From positions 9,326,001 to 9,390,000 of the forward strand of contig JAVTVX010000035.1 of the NCBI GenBank assembly GCA_033439265.1: 64,000 nt of DNA. The letters are read 5' to 3'. The number at the start of each line of letters is the position of its first letter. Positions within the stretch are counted from its first letter, which is position 1. This document shows, piece after piece, positions 1 to 10,554 of the stretch. The notes under the pieces were generated by a model that was not told the origin of the DNA, did not search any database, and saw only the letters and a list, made by a program, of their open reading frames with translations. The translations under genes were made by a program, and so were the position numbers. The DNA comes from Dillenia suffruticosa (taxonomy: Eukaryota; Streptophyta; Magnoliopsida; Dilleniales; Dilleniaceae).

Positions 1-1638
1 GACTTGCTAGAAAAGAGAGCTGAGAAATAGTCTAGAGCATGTTGCTTTAGAAAGTTTTGATCATGGCACCATTTGTCATCAATCTTCAGCATAGAGATTT
101 TATTGGCATTCCTTCTAATTTTGATAGTCCGGTGAAAGGATTTGATATTTCTGTCACCCTCGCAGAATCATTGGATTCTAAACTATTGATGATAGAAAGT
201 CTCTTCTTGGAAAAAAAGATTTTTTAATAGTCTTCCAAGAGTTTGGTGTCTAAGTTTTGTAGAAATGAGAAGTAACCAAAAGAGAGATAGTTTCATATGC
301 CCTTAACCCGGGCTTCTAGTTTTCTCTTTTTGTGGAAGATGTTTCTAGAGATTTATTTATTCTTGACCTTCAATTTTTCTGTAGTAAACTCGGGAGTTTA
401 AAAAAGGGAAGAAGGGAAGAAGGGGAGTTCCATGTCTCACTAAAAATTTTTCTAAGATCCAATTTTGAAATAGAAAGTCTTGTTTTCCTTGGCGAAGAGG
501 AACAGTCAGCATGGTTTGCAGAAGGACAGGGTGGTGGTCTTCATGAAGCCTTGGGAGGTTGGACACACAAAGCTCAACAAAAAGAGGTCTGACTTCATGA
601 TTGGTCAAAACTTTGTCAGGCTTCTCCTGGAGAATCACCCTACCTTTATGCTTTTTAATCCATGTGTATTTGGCTCCAGTTGCTCCTAAGTTTGAGAAGT
701 TGCATCTACTCTACCAGTTGAGAAAGCATTGAGCACTTTTTAGAACTCTTGCTTTGGGGTTGGCTTTGCAGTTGCTAGTCTTATCATTGCTTGCAATGTC
801 ATTGATGTCACCCATAACAAACCAAGGGAGGTGGATGTCCTTTGCAAAGCACTCTAACTCATTCCAAAAGGTTTATTTCAACTTGGCTTAGGATTGAACA
901 TAAGTTAGAGTGAGGATCCAATTTCCAAGTCTCTCTAACAAGGGCATGTACTAATTGGTTTAAGTAGTCAAGGATCTCTAGGTTGATAAAACTGGAGTTT
1001 TGGTTCAGCCATAGTCTACCCTTGAGACTTGATGTAGGGACTATGAAATCCCTATCTATGCTCGTGTGGCTAAGGAAGATGGACTTCTTATTGTTCTTGG
1101 TTTGGCTTATGGGAAACTAGAATTTCTCTTCAGGCTCTTTTGAATTTGTTGTTACCAATATTGCAACAATTCCAAACCATTATTTTCCCATTCATTAGGT
1201 AAAGTAACAAGGGAAAGGGGGAGGCATAGTCAGGCCTCTTCAGTCATTGACTCCTCTTGGTTTGAATTGGAGGTGTTGATGTCCTTTTCACAACTCACTA
1301 TGTCCTCATCCTTGTCAATTAATCTGTTGAAGTGGGAGACTGAGCTTGGACCTGCTCATCTTTCTGGTTTTGCAGACCTATTGGCTAGCCTTGAGGATTG
1401 CTAGTTATGGAGGTCCAAGTCAATTTGTTGGACGTCATCTTCCATCAACATGTCGATGGGCTTATGGGGAGTTGAATGGGCCAAGAGAGAGTCCCTAGTT
1501 TTGGGGGGGACCCAATTGGTTGGACAGGTCAATCATCGAAACCTCTTGTTGAACCCTTATTTGTTCATTTTCTGGCATCATTGACGTCATCTGGTAGTTG
1601 GCAGCTTTCAATTTACTTTTCCTCTGGTCAACTCCCTT
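1..1638 (-). mobile_element. LINE-C (older host LINE), ORF1 tail and endonuclease part
   Basis: This is the 3'-ward visible part of a decayed non-LTR retrotransposon on the minus strand, cut by the window edge. The reverse complement of 1142-1175 reads WNCCNIGNNKF, the start of a plant LINE apurinic-type endonuclease. The reverse complement of 795-836 reads PWFVMGDINDI, the endonuclease GDxND motif. Positions 1200-1620 would be the ORF1 tail. Frames are broken throughout and no long ORF survives. It ends at a 14-bp sequence repeated at 7547-7560 beyond the inserted LINE-B, so I treat this part and 7547-8038 and 15190-16013 as one interrupted element. The reverse transcriptase would lie left of the window. 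Confidence 0.75.
1625..1638. repeat. Target-site duplication of LINE-B, left copy
   Basis: TGGTCAACTCCCTT here matches TGGTCAGCTCCCTT at 7547-7560 except for one A/G difference. The two copies bracket the whole ORF1-ORF2 structure of LINE-B and sit next to the expected A-rich 3' end, which is what target-primed reverse transcription leaves behind. Confidence 0.8.
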
Positions 1639-1691
1639 TTTTTTGGTAAAATAGAGAGAAAGAAAGCCAGCACCAGAAACTGACTACAAGT

Positions 1692-4600
1692 CTACAGGCC
1701 TAGCACTGCTAGACCTGAAATCGATTTTCTAAGAGACTCTACACCTACCAAGTCTTCAAGTAGTAGGGTGGCTGACTCTTTTGGAGGATAGTCCAAGATC
1801 GTGACCCTAGGGGTAGCACTGAAGTCCAACTTGACCAGGAAATCAGCACATCTATTCATTTCTTTAAAAACATGTGAGACATGGTTTACTCCGAGCTTTA
1901 GCAGCAGGTCTTTATATTCGATACAAATTAAGTGAAGGGGATGATCCTTATTCTTCTCTACCTCCATTAGTTTCACTAGGGAAGAGCTGTGGACTTCAAC
2001 CTGGAGATGCTCTATTTTTAGGTCCTTAGCTAACCTTAGACCCTCTCTTAAGCCCCAAAAATTAGCTGTGATGACGTCATGTTCCCAATGTTAATGATGT
2101 ATCCCCTAAACCAACTTCTATCATCTTTCCTGAAAAGACGACACTAGCCTTATTAGCCATCCGTGAGATTGCACCATTTGAGTTGAGCTTGATCTTGCTT
2201 GGGTTAGGGGGTGCCATTTCACCCACAAGGTGCTCTTGAATTTAGGCCCCCCCACTGCACTCGAAGGCTTTAATCCAATCCCTACTTAATCTAAGAATGT
2301 CCCTCCTCAATATGTGGATATCCTGCCTTCTGTTCTCCATAGCCAACTTGCACCTCCTTTTCTACAAAGACCATATGATAGCAGGGAAGAAGGCCCGGTT
2401 AGGATTAGGCGTAATCTCCACACCTTTCTTTAACCAATTGCTTAAGTCCATATCCTAGAACCAATTATTATTTTCTATACCTCTCCAACGCATTCTCTAG
2501 ACACTTTTTGACTCATAGCAGTCATGGAAAACATGAAGAAGACTTTCAGTACATTCCCCACATTGTGGGGAAGAGTCATCTTCAGTAAACCCTTTCTTTC
2601 TCCTCTCCATATTAGTCAGACATTTCTCTAACCTTGCAATCCATATAAAAAACTTAACTCTCTTCGGGATCTTAGCACAGTGAACTTGCCATTGTTTGAT
2701 ATCTTCCACTAGATAGAATCTATCACTTCACCCCTCTTGGGAATCATGACTCCCACAAATTTCCTCCACTATGCCAACAATTACCCATTCCTTGAGCTCC
2801 TGAGTTCTCCATCTGCCATCTGCACCAATGAAGTCACTCGCTTTGAAAGGAGGAAGGTCCCTCAGCTGAGGCAGTAGCGCATGCTCAATTAAGCATTTGT
2901 CCACTACTCACTTGTCTCTCCAAAAATCAATATCTCTCTCATTACCAACTCTCCATGTTAACCCTTCCAGAAGGCAGTTCCTGCAGTTCAAGATACCTCT
3001 CTAGACTTCAGAGGCTCCCGAAGTTTTTCTGTAGTTCCACAAATTGGACTTTTTGAGATACTTGGTAAGACATTGCACCACAAGGACTCCTCATCTTTCA
3101 TAACCATCCAATCTAATTTGGCTAGCATGGCAACATTACTATCTCTAGATTTTCTCACTCCAAGACCTCCCAATCTCTTGGTTTTGTAGATCGTATCCCA
3201 ATTGACCAAGTGAACCTTTCTTTCCCCTACTTTGCTTCCCCATGAGAAGTCTCTATTTAGTTTATCCTGCTTGTTGCAAATTTCTTTAGGGAGCCAAGCA
3301 GTTGCATAGTATACATGGGGATAGCAGAGTTAACAGATTGAATGAGCGTCTTTCTATCAACTACACTAAATACTTTGGCTTTCCAGTCCTTCAATTTGCT
3401 CTGAATTTTCTCCACCAGATGATTATAGAAGTCTCTCTTCACCCTTTTGTGGATGGTAGGGACCCCCAAATACCTCTCCAAATCCTCAGAGGCAAGGAAC
3501 TTGTCCTCAGAGGCAAGGAACTTGTCCTCAGAGGCAAGGAACTTGTAAATAGCATTCAGAGAATTTTTTGTGGTCTAGAGGGTTTTAGAAGAGAACCAAA
3601 TCTTTGATTTGGATGGATTGACTTCAAGGCCGCTCTCTTCTGAAAGTTCTCTTAAACAGTCAAAGATGGCATTGAGATTTAGTTGCTCCGCCTCAGCAAA
3701 TAAGAGCTGGTCATCAGTAAAGAAAATGTGGAAAATCGGAGGACTATCCTTTGCCACTCTGATTGGTTTCCATCTGCCTTTGTTAACCTTCTCTTAGATC
3801 ATGTAGGCTAGTCTTTCCATAACTAAAATGAAGAGGTAGGGAGACAAATGGTCTCCTTTTCTCAGCCCTTGACTCATTTCCATAGAGGGAAGTACTTCTC
3901 CATTCTAGATGAGGGACACCTCCCCCATAACTAATAGAGTACATTATCAGTCTCACTAGAGCCAAAAGGAGATTTATGTTTAGGAGAACCTTCACTAGAT
4001 AAACTCCAACTAACATTGTCAAATGTTTTTCTAAGATCAATCTTGAGAATCATCTACATTTTTTGCTTTTGGATCCGCAGAGAGAGTGGATAGTCTCTTG
4101 GACCACAACTATGTTCCCTGCAGTATCTCTTCCCAGGAGAAAGCTGGCCTGATGGGCATCAATAAGCTCATGAAGAAGCAACCTTAACCTATGGACAATG
4201 ATTTTAGAGAGAATTTTGTAAGATGTATTTAGCAAGCTAATAGGTCTCAAGTCATTTATAGATGTAAGACTATCTGTTTTAGGGATGGGGATTATATGAG
4301 CATTAGCAACTCCAAAAAAGAAGTAGCCTTCCTTGAGGGCTGCAATGATAAACTTGATCAAATCATCTTTGACAATCATCCATTGCTTTCGGAAGAAGAC
4401 TGGCTGCAGGCCTTCAGGACCAAGAGCCTTGTGCCTCTATATAGAGAAAATGACAAGCTTTACCTCAGCCTCATCAACCTCTTTGCACAGATTATCATGG
4501 TGCTTGCAGTCTATTTTCCTAATCATATTCTTGAACTTGTCACTGGGAAGAGTCACCTCCTTTCTCCTGAAGAGATCTATAAAGTGGTTCCTTACGTGGT

Positions 4601-5760
4601 TCCTTAGCATATCCTGGTCAGTGCACCATTCATTCGTAACTTTAAGGGTTGCAATTCTATTGCTTTGCCACATGATTTTAATTGTGATATGATAGAATTT
4701 TGAGTTTCTATCACCTTTGGTGATCCAATTGACCCTAGATTTTTTAAACCAAAAGATCTCTTCTTGCTCTTGAACTCTAACATATTCCTTTAGAAGCTTC
4801 TGCTCAAGGCGCTGCAGATAATTTGAATGCTTGAAGCTTTTGGAGACCTGGATACCATGCAGCCAAGCTTCCAGTTGTCTCTTCCTCCCAATTATGTTTC
4901 CAAAGACCATTTTATTCAAAACCTTTAGTTTATCAACAGTATTTTTTATGGCCTAAGGCAGGAAACCCTCCCCTACCTCCTAGACTTTTTTGAAAATGTT
5001 ACTAAAGTTTGGGTGAGATAGCCAAGTTGCCTTACATTTTCTCTCTGGACTAGGAGGGTGGTAGAGTCTCGTGTGCAGAATGATTGGGTTATGGTCACTA
5101 TGCAAGCGAGGAAGGATGATCGCTTTCATACTTGGAAAGGCTAGTTTAGCCTCCAAGTTCCCTAGAACTCTATTAAGCTTCTTTTGAAGAATAATCTTGC
5201 CCTTCTGCTTTCTGGTCTAAGTGAATCTGGCACTCAAGGTTTTGCAGTCTTGGAGATTGCAGGAAGCCCATCTTTCCTTGAATTTGATACTCTTTTTCCA
5301 GTCCTTCATGCCTGAATTTATAGTTTCCCAATTCTTGGCTATATCATTAAAGTCACCTATTATGAACCAAGGGCCTTTGATATCCATATGCAGATGTTGC
5401 ATCTCACTCTAGAAGATATCTTTGTCCTGATCATGGGGCTACACATAGAAGCGAGTGATCCATCACTTTACATTGGCTTCTTTGACCTCTAAATGAATCC
5501 ATTGATAGGAATGCTTAGTCTCCTACACATCTACTTTCCGTTTGTCCCATTTGAGCCAAAGACCTCCTCTGAAGCCATCCGCATCTACTACAAAGTCACC
5601 ATCAAGGCCCTGCTTCGAAAGGACATTTGGGAACTTATTGGAGTCGACTTTCGTTTCAAGTAAACACAAAATATTCGGTTTTTGGTTGCTAACTAAGTCC
5701 GTACAAACTCTTCTAAAGCCTCTGTTGCCAATGCCTCTATAATTTCAAGTGATGATTTTG
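1692..5760 (-). pseudogene. LINE-B ORF2: endonuclease, reverse transcriptase, zf-RVT, RNase H
   Basis: Decayed ORF2 polyprotein read from pieces on the minus strand. The endonuclease start is near 5750 (NYRGIGNRGF, with the preceding Trp changed to TGA at 5745-5747) and GPWFIIGDFNDI lies near 5370. A linker is at 4919-4437. Reverse transcriptase follows: RPISLLNTSYKILSK in 4379-4050, and the active-site box as FTDDQLLFAEA in 3757-3575. The C-terminal thumb is at 3481-3257 and 3209-2988. A zinc-binding zf-RVT domain is at 2709-2497 (FFIWIARLEKCLT, CGECTESLLHVFHDC). An RNase H domain spans about 2200-1692 and ends with HVFKEMNRCADFLVKL. At least ten separate open fragments show that it is inactive. 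Confidence 0.8.
3483..3545 (-). repeat. Three tandem copies of a 21-bp unit inside LINE-B ORF2
   Basis: The 21-bp unit CCTCAGAGGCAAGGAACTTG plus one T (plus-strand sense) occurs three times in a row. Its length is a multiple of three, so it adds seven-residue steps without shifting frame. It lies between the reverse-transcriptase active-site part and the thumb part. It is probably a replication-slippage expansion after the element lost function. Confidence 0.85.
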
Positions 5761-5806
5761 CAATTCATTGGGAAAGAAAAAATGGGAGAAGAAGATTACA
5801 CTCCAA

Positions 5807-7497
5807 TCAATAGCGGTCACACTCCATGTCTACCTCTTTATCATTCTTTTCCTTCTTCTCTTGTTGATCCCTATTTTCCCACTCCATATGGCTTTCCACA
5901 GAATCACTCACAAGGTGAAGCTCGGGAAGGTCAGAGACTGTTGGGTTTGAAAAATTTGAGACCAGCTTTTGGATCATATCTCCTGGATCAAAGGTGAAAG
6001 CACCGCTTCCATCCATGTTTTGGGGCCCTGAGGGTTGTTGGACTCCTCTAACTCTTCATCACTTGCCACGGACTCACCCGGACCATTTAGGAAGCTTCTT
6101 GGGCCAAGACCATCCTTTCTCCTCATCAAGACCAGCATTCCTCCTCTGGGCTCATTAATCCCAGCGACCCATTTGGTTGTATTTTTAACACTCAGCCGGG
6201 CATCTACAAAAGCCCCGTTATTCAAGTTCTCTTCTTGAAGCATCCATAATTCTACTCTGACCTCCAGTTTATTCTCCTAACGCATCCTACTCATCCTCTG
6301 CAGTGTCGCATGAGTTTGCTCAGCCTTCTGACCTCTAGTGTCCTCCTCGCCAGCCTTCTTTCCTTTTCCACGCATAGCTCTTAATTGTTGTCCCATCTGT
6401 AATCTCTCAACAGGATCCTCTGTGAGCCAAGTAGATGTTGGGTTTTTGAATTCCAAGATATCGTTGACTTTCCTTAGGCTTGTAAATTAGTAACTCTCCG
6501 TTTTTGGGTCACTAGCATCCATGGGTACAGGCCCTCGTCCCTCCTCTCCTTTTTGACCACTAGAGAATCACCCTGAGCCGTCCCTTCTGGTTCTACAGTC
6601 TGTCATTTTTAGTCTCTTTAGTATTGATTTCTTCATAGTTTTCGCTATTGTGTCCAAATCTATTGTAGACGAAGCACAGTATGAAGACCCCTATATTCCA
6701 CCCTCTGGACCTTGTTTCGGATGCAAATTCTGGACACCAGTGGTTTGTTTAGCACTACTTCAATGTAGATTCTCGCAAATTTCCCCCTAAGCACATTAGC
6801 TGTATTGCCATCCACCTTGATGGGTCTTCCAATGGCTCACCCAATTTCGAATAGAATGTTCTCTTCAAAGAGCTTTATTGGCAGATGCGAAAGTCGAATC
6901 TAGACTACGGTGAAGATAATTTTCTTTGAATGAGTTTGGAACCATGGGTGTCATTTTTTCACCGTTAAGTAGTGATCATGGATCATCCATGGTCCCCCTA
7001 TCAAAGCACGGAAGTTATCTTGTTTAAGCACGAATTTTGCTAAGAAGAAGTGCGCACCTAGGTCCAATAGTTCTATTACACCTTCGTTTTTACACATTAG
7101 ATTTATCTTTGCATTCATTAGTTGGTAGTCGATGTCTTTTCCCGGCAATTTGATTATCAATGAATTTCTCTAAGGCTTCCATAATTCTTTGAAATTTTCA
7201 TTTGACACTGGGATGATAGGCATCTGTCCAACATAATTTCCTGATGCATCCTTTTCTAAATAGCCTTCGTAATCTGAGTCTAAGCCTTGCTCCTCTTCCA
7301 TTGCCTCACACCTGTTCTCATTTGATCGCCCTAGCAACATGTCTTTGAAAGACAGCATAGGCTGATTTTCGTCAATGCCCTTACTTTGCATAACCTTTTT
7401 GTTACTTCTCTACAACATGTCCATTTCTTCACTTATCTCAAATGGATTGCAGAAGTCCCCCTCTATGCTCGTCCTTTCCTTTAAAAATAATACCATT
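5807..7497 (-). pseudogene. LINE-B ORF1 (DUF4283 gag-like, CCHC knuckle)
   Basis: Nucleic-acid-binding ORF1 of LINE-B. I take the start as the ATG at 7495-7497, because the frame from there continues through a conserved SFKDMLL block near 7350. An in-frame TAG interrupts it shortly after the start; the open stretch resumes at 7391. The DUF4283 domain lies at about 7160-6950, with LLDLGAHFFLAKF and GPWMIHDHYLTVKKW visible. A degenerate zinc knuckle CFVYNRFGHNSENY lies near 6640-6690; two of the usual cysteines are Tyr, and it is frameshifted from the upstream part. Two open fragments at 6243-5974 and 6016-5807 form the variable C-terminal region. Its family role is binding element RNA in the cytoplasm. 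Confidence 0.75.
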
Positions 7498-7546
7498 CCA
7501 ATATGGTGCCAGGAGGTAAAACACCCTTAAAACTAAAAATAATTTT

Positions 7547-8038
7547 TGGTCAGCTCCCTTAGTATCACTTCGTTTTGCTAAAGCAATTGGGTGAGAAGAG
7601 GTTTTGCCAACGTTGTGATCCCCTTCTCCTCTAAGGTCAACTCTCTATTGTACTTGCCCTGCAGCAGCTTCTTTCGAGGTGTTTTTGACAACATGCAAGC
7701 TTAGAAACCTATTCTGGAAGGGGTTGTCTTTTAGCTCCTTTTCTGTTTCCTGACTTGGAAAATTCTTTGTCTCCTAGTATCCATGGACCAAAACCTTCAT
7801 TGTGAACATCCAACGGTGCTGACTGTTGCCAAACATCTTCACCGGAGGTAGGCATGGTATGGGGGTTGGAGTTGGGAGGTCACTGCAGTTCTCTGAGTTG
7901 TGTCCAACTTTCCTACACTTGGAGCAGATGGCATGGAGTCATTCATACTCTATCCCTTAAATCTTTCACTTGATTTTTTCTTTAGAGACCAGGGGTTTGT
8001 CAAGATTGATCTCCATCTAGATTCTTGCATACTTGCCC
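7547..8038 (-). mobile_element. LINE-C middle segment (ORF1 zinc knuckle and tail)
   Basis: This segment of the older LINE is trapped between LINE-B and the Copia element. On the minus strand, 7860-7950 encodes an intact CCHC knuckle CSKCRKVGHNSENC, preceded by a position where Trp or Gly is replaced by TGA. The segment then runs into a C-terminal region that resembles the equivalent part of the LINE at 54.4-56.1 kb (around 55081-55140). Right of 8038 the same reading continues after the Copia insertion at 15195. Confidence 0.75.
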
Positions 8039-8408
8039 TGTAAGTTATGGGTACTGGGTCGGGTCGCCCATGTGGGTTTAACCCAAACCCATTCCCTTAA
8101 CTTATTTGAATTTCAAGAGGGAAGGGAGAAAGTGATTTTTTTAAGAGAAAAACCAACTCCTAACTCCCTTAACCATCCATGATGCTTGAAGGTTGGGAGA
8201 GAACAAGCATATTTGTGAGGAAAAAGATAAATCTACACCATATACAATTTCCATATTTTGAAATAGACTCTTGGATTGTGAACAAGAAAGAGATTGATCC
8301 ATTGGTGATATTTTTCAGACTCGTACATAAAAAAGGTTAGTAATCCAACCCTAGATCTTGGGACATTAAATATTTATTTCGCTGTAATTGCATCAGAGAA
8401 TGTTTTCA
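8039..8408 (+). repeat. Copia-1 5' LTR
   Basis: A 370-bp repeat beginning TGTAAGTTATGGG and ending GTTTTCA, so the TG...CA termini are kept. It matches 14817-15189. It ends one base before the tRNA-complementary primer site. Confidence 0.92.
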
Positions 8409-8409
8409 T

Positions 8410-8421
8410 TGGTATCAGAGC
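8410..8421 (+). other. Copia-1 primer-binding site
   Basis: TGGTATCAGAGC is complementary to the 3' end of plant initiator methionine tRNA, the usual primer for minus-strand DNA synthesis in plant LTR elements. It lies directly after the 5' LTR. Confidence 0.9.
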
Positions 8422-9579
8422 ATGATTTAGGGTGTTTCCTATTTTTTGATGTATTTTCGAGTTTCATTTTTTAAAAAAAAAAATTGAAAATGGTAACTTT
8501 GATTATAGACCACGAAATACTTTGAAATTTGAAAGGTAGAATACCCATGATGTTAGGAATTGATCTGCAAAGTTTTATGCATGACCATTATGTATTTTTG
8601 GAGAAAAATGAAACCCTAGCCAAAAATGAAAATGCTAATATGTATTTGCATGATAGGTTTTATGATTTAATACTTGTATGGTTAAATTTCCCATAAAAAA
8701 TCCTTTCCAACCATATAAAAAACATGCAAAACGGTTCAGAAATGAATGAGATATGGCTTAGGGAAATTAGGGTTAAAATACAGAAAAAAATTTTCTGTAT
8801 AAAGAAGACGAACAGTGACGTCAGCACAATCCTACTCTCAAGCCGTGGGCTGTGAAGCCCAAACGTCATGATCCAGACCTCAGATTGGAAAACTGATAGC
8901 ACCATTAGATTCAGAGACCCCAAAAATAGGGGATAAACAAAATCCGGTGGTCGGATTCAGCCGGGAAGGCGGCACGTTGGCTTCACGTGCCGCCGCCACC
9001 AAGTGGCGCGTGACAGGCCCTCTCAAGCCCTTTTTTTTTTATTTTTTATTATTTTTTGATTGTTTTTCTGTAATTTTTAAAATTTTTTGACTAAAAGTAT
9101 ACATTAATTTTAAATTAGTAAATTTTTTTAAAAATTGCAGAAAAATCAATTAACAAGTGAGACAAATTTCTGAAAATTTCTCACATATTTGAAAAAATAT
9201 TTTCTAGCTTATACCTATCTGAATTAAATTTTTATAACACATATTTGATTTGTACTCGTCGATTTAAGTATAAATTGTGGATGGTGTTTTAAAATTTTTT
9301 GGTTGGTTTCGTATCCAATCTAATGTTTACCCCATTTTAGGGATATGGTGAGAATCAGATGTACCCTTGTACCTCTTTGGGGGAGATGCAGAGATGAGAA
9401 GACCCCGGAACGTTTGACAAAGTTGTATATGATATTGCATTATAAGATGAAAGTAACGTACACTTTGCCGCAACATTTGTGGGTTATGAGTCGAAAATGT
9501 TATGAAATTCGGCGTTGGGTCACCTTATGTTCGTTTATGATAAATTTATTAGATTTTATGTATAAAATTATATGAATGA
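8422..9579 (+). other. Copia-1 untranslated leader
   Basis: About 1.16 kb lies between the primer site and gag. It has a GC-richer patch at 8810-9030 and AT-rich sequence around it. Short reading frames here (for example 9345-9575) show no recognisable domain and I do not treat them as genes. Confidence 0.6.
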
Positions 9580-10554
9580 ATGAGTATGAATACTTACAAT
9601 AATCTCTATTTGAAAACCCAGACCATGACATCGAAATCAATAATAGCATATTTGAATAAAGGTGATAAGTTTAATGGCGACAATTATAACATTTGGCGCC
9701 ATAAGATATGGTATGTGCTGGAAGAGCAAGATGCCTTAGAGGGTATCAACCATATCATGCAAGACTCTGGAATTAGAAACACTGCTCAACAGAGAAGAGA
9801 TCAAGAAGCTTATCAGGCGTGGAAGAAAAAAAATTCCAGTGCACGTGGCATCGTGGTTAGTTCTGTAGTTGATGATCTCATACATGAATGTGAGCAATTC
9901 CCTACTGCTCATGACATATGGGTGTACCTCAGAGAGAAATATGGAGGTACCAGTATGACCCGTCTGAGGCAGTTGACTATTAAGTTTAACACGTACAAAA
10001 AAAAGTCTGATCACAATATCAAACTACACTTGAGAACTATGTCAAACATGATAAGGGAATTGAAGTTAGCAGGTCATGTTTTATCTGATGAGCAACAGGT
10101 TCAAGCTTTAATTCGATCCCTTCCGGACCAGTGGGAGCACTTGAAGGTCAATCTGACTCACAATGATAGCATTAAGACTTTCGCTGATACTTCTCGCCAC
10201 GTAAAACTCGAAGATGAGCGGCTTGGTGCTGCAAAATCGATTTCTAATGCCTTTGTATCTAAGTCAAGCTCCCAACAAGTTTCATACTTTAAACGGAAGG
10301 GGAACAAGAACAAGGGCAAGAAAGGGAAGGAAATTGCGGAAAGGTTTAAGAAAAACAATTCCAATCACAAGAACAAGCGCAAGCGGTTTTGGAAAAAGAA
10401 GGATAAAAGCAAACTGAAATACTACAATAGCAAAGCTCTTGGTCATTTCGCTCGAGAATGTCTCGAGCCAAAAAAGGTAGCACCCTGTAACGCTTCTCTA
10501 AGTGTTATATATATCTCTAGCACTATTTTACTTTCTGAATTTTATCCTGTGTAG
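9580..10554 (+). CDS. Copia-1 gag (UBN2-type capsid/nucleocapsid)
   Basis: A 324-codon open frame for the capsid-like Gag of a Copia element. A second in-frame ATG at 9625, giving MTSKSIIAYLNKGDKFNG, looks closer to the usual family start. The N-terminal part is the gag-polypeptide/UBN2 fold (NYNIWRHKIWYVLEEQDALEG, WVYLREKYGG, IRSLPDQWEH). The C-terminal part is strongly basic (Lys/Arg/Asn-rich) and carries a degraded zinc knuckle, YYNSKALGHFAREC, in which the first two cysteines of CCHC are lost. It packages element RNA in cytoplasmic particles. The frame ends just before the protease region, so gag and pol are no longer continuous. It is open but probably non-functional. Confidence 0.82.
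   Translation: MSMNTYNNLYLKTQTMTSKSIIAYLNKGDKFNGDNYNIWRHKIWYVLEEQDALEGINHIMQDSGIRNTAQQRRDQEAYQAWKKKNSSARGIVVSSVVDDLIHECEQFPTAHDIWVYLREKYGGTSMTRLRQLTIKFNTYKKKSDHNIKLHLRTMSNMIRELKLAGHVLSDEQQVQALIRSLPDQWEHLKVNLTHNDSIKTFADTSRHVKLEDERLGAAKSISNAFVSKSSSQQVSYFKRKGNKNKGKKGKEIAERFKKNNSNHKNKRKRFWKKKDKSKLKYYNSKALGHFARECLEPKKVAPCNASLSVIYISSTILLSEFYPV

Larger units (their letters stand above)
1639..7546 (-). mobile_element. LINE-B, near full-length degenerate LINE inserted in LINE-C
   Basis: A 5.9-kb non-LTR element on the minus strand with ORF1 (7497 to about 5807) followed by ORF2 (about 5760 to 1692). It is bounded by TGGTCAACTCCCTT (1625-1638) and TGGTCAGCTCCCTT (7547-7560), a 14-bp target duplication with one mismatch. 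On the minus strand a short A-run (T1637-T1644 on the plus strand) follows the RNase H domain, as expected for a target-primed 3' end. The 5' end lies about 50 bp before the likely ORF1 start, so 5' truncation is small or absent. Multiple stops and frameshifts make it inactive. Confidence 0.85.

Noticed and set aside
1-1638. Independent third LINE at the left edge
   Set aside because: The 14-bp duplicate and order of domains fit better with this being the continuation of LINE-C past the LINE-B insertion.
9736-10364. Minus-strand frames opposite Copia-1 gag
   Set aside because: These are shadows of the gag coding sequence, with no independent evidence.
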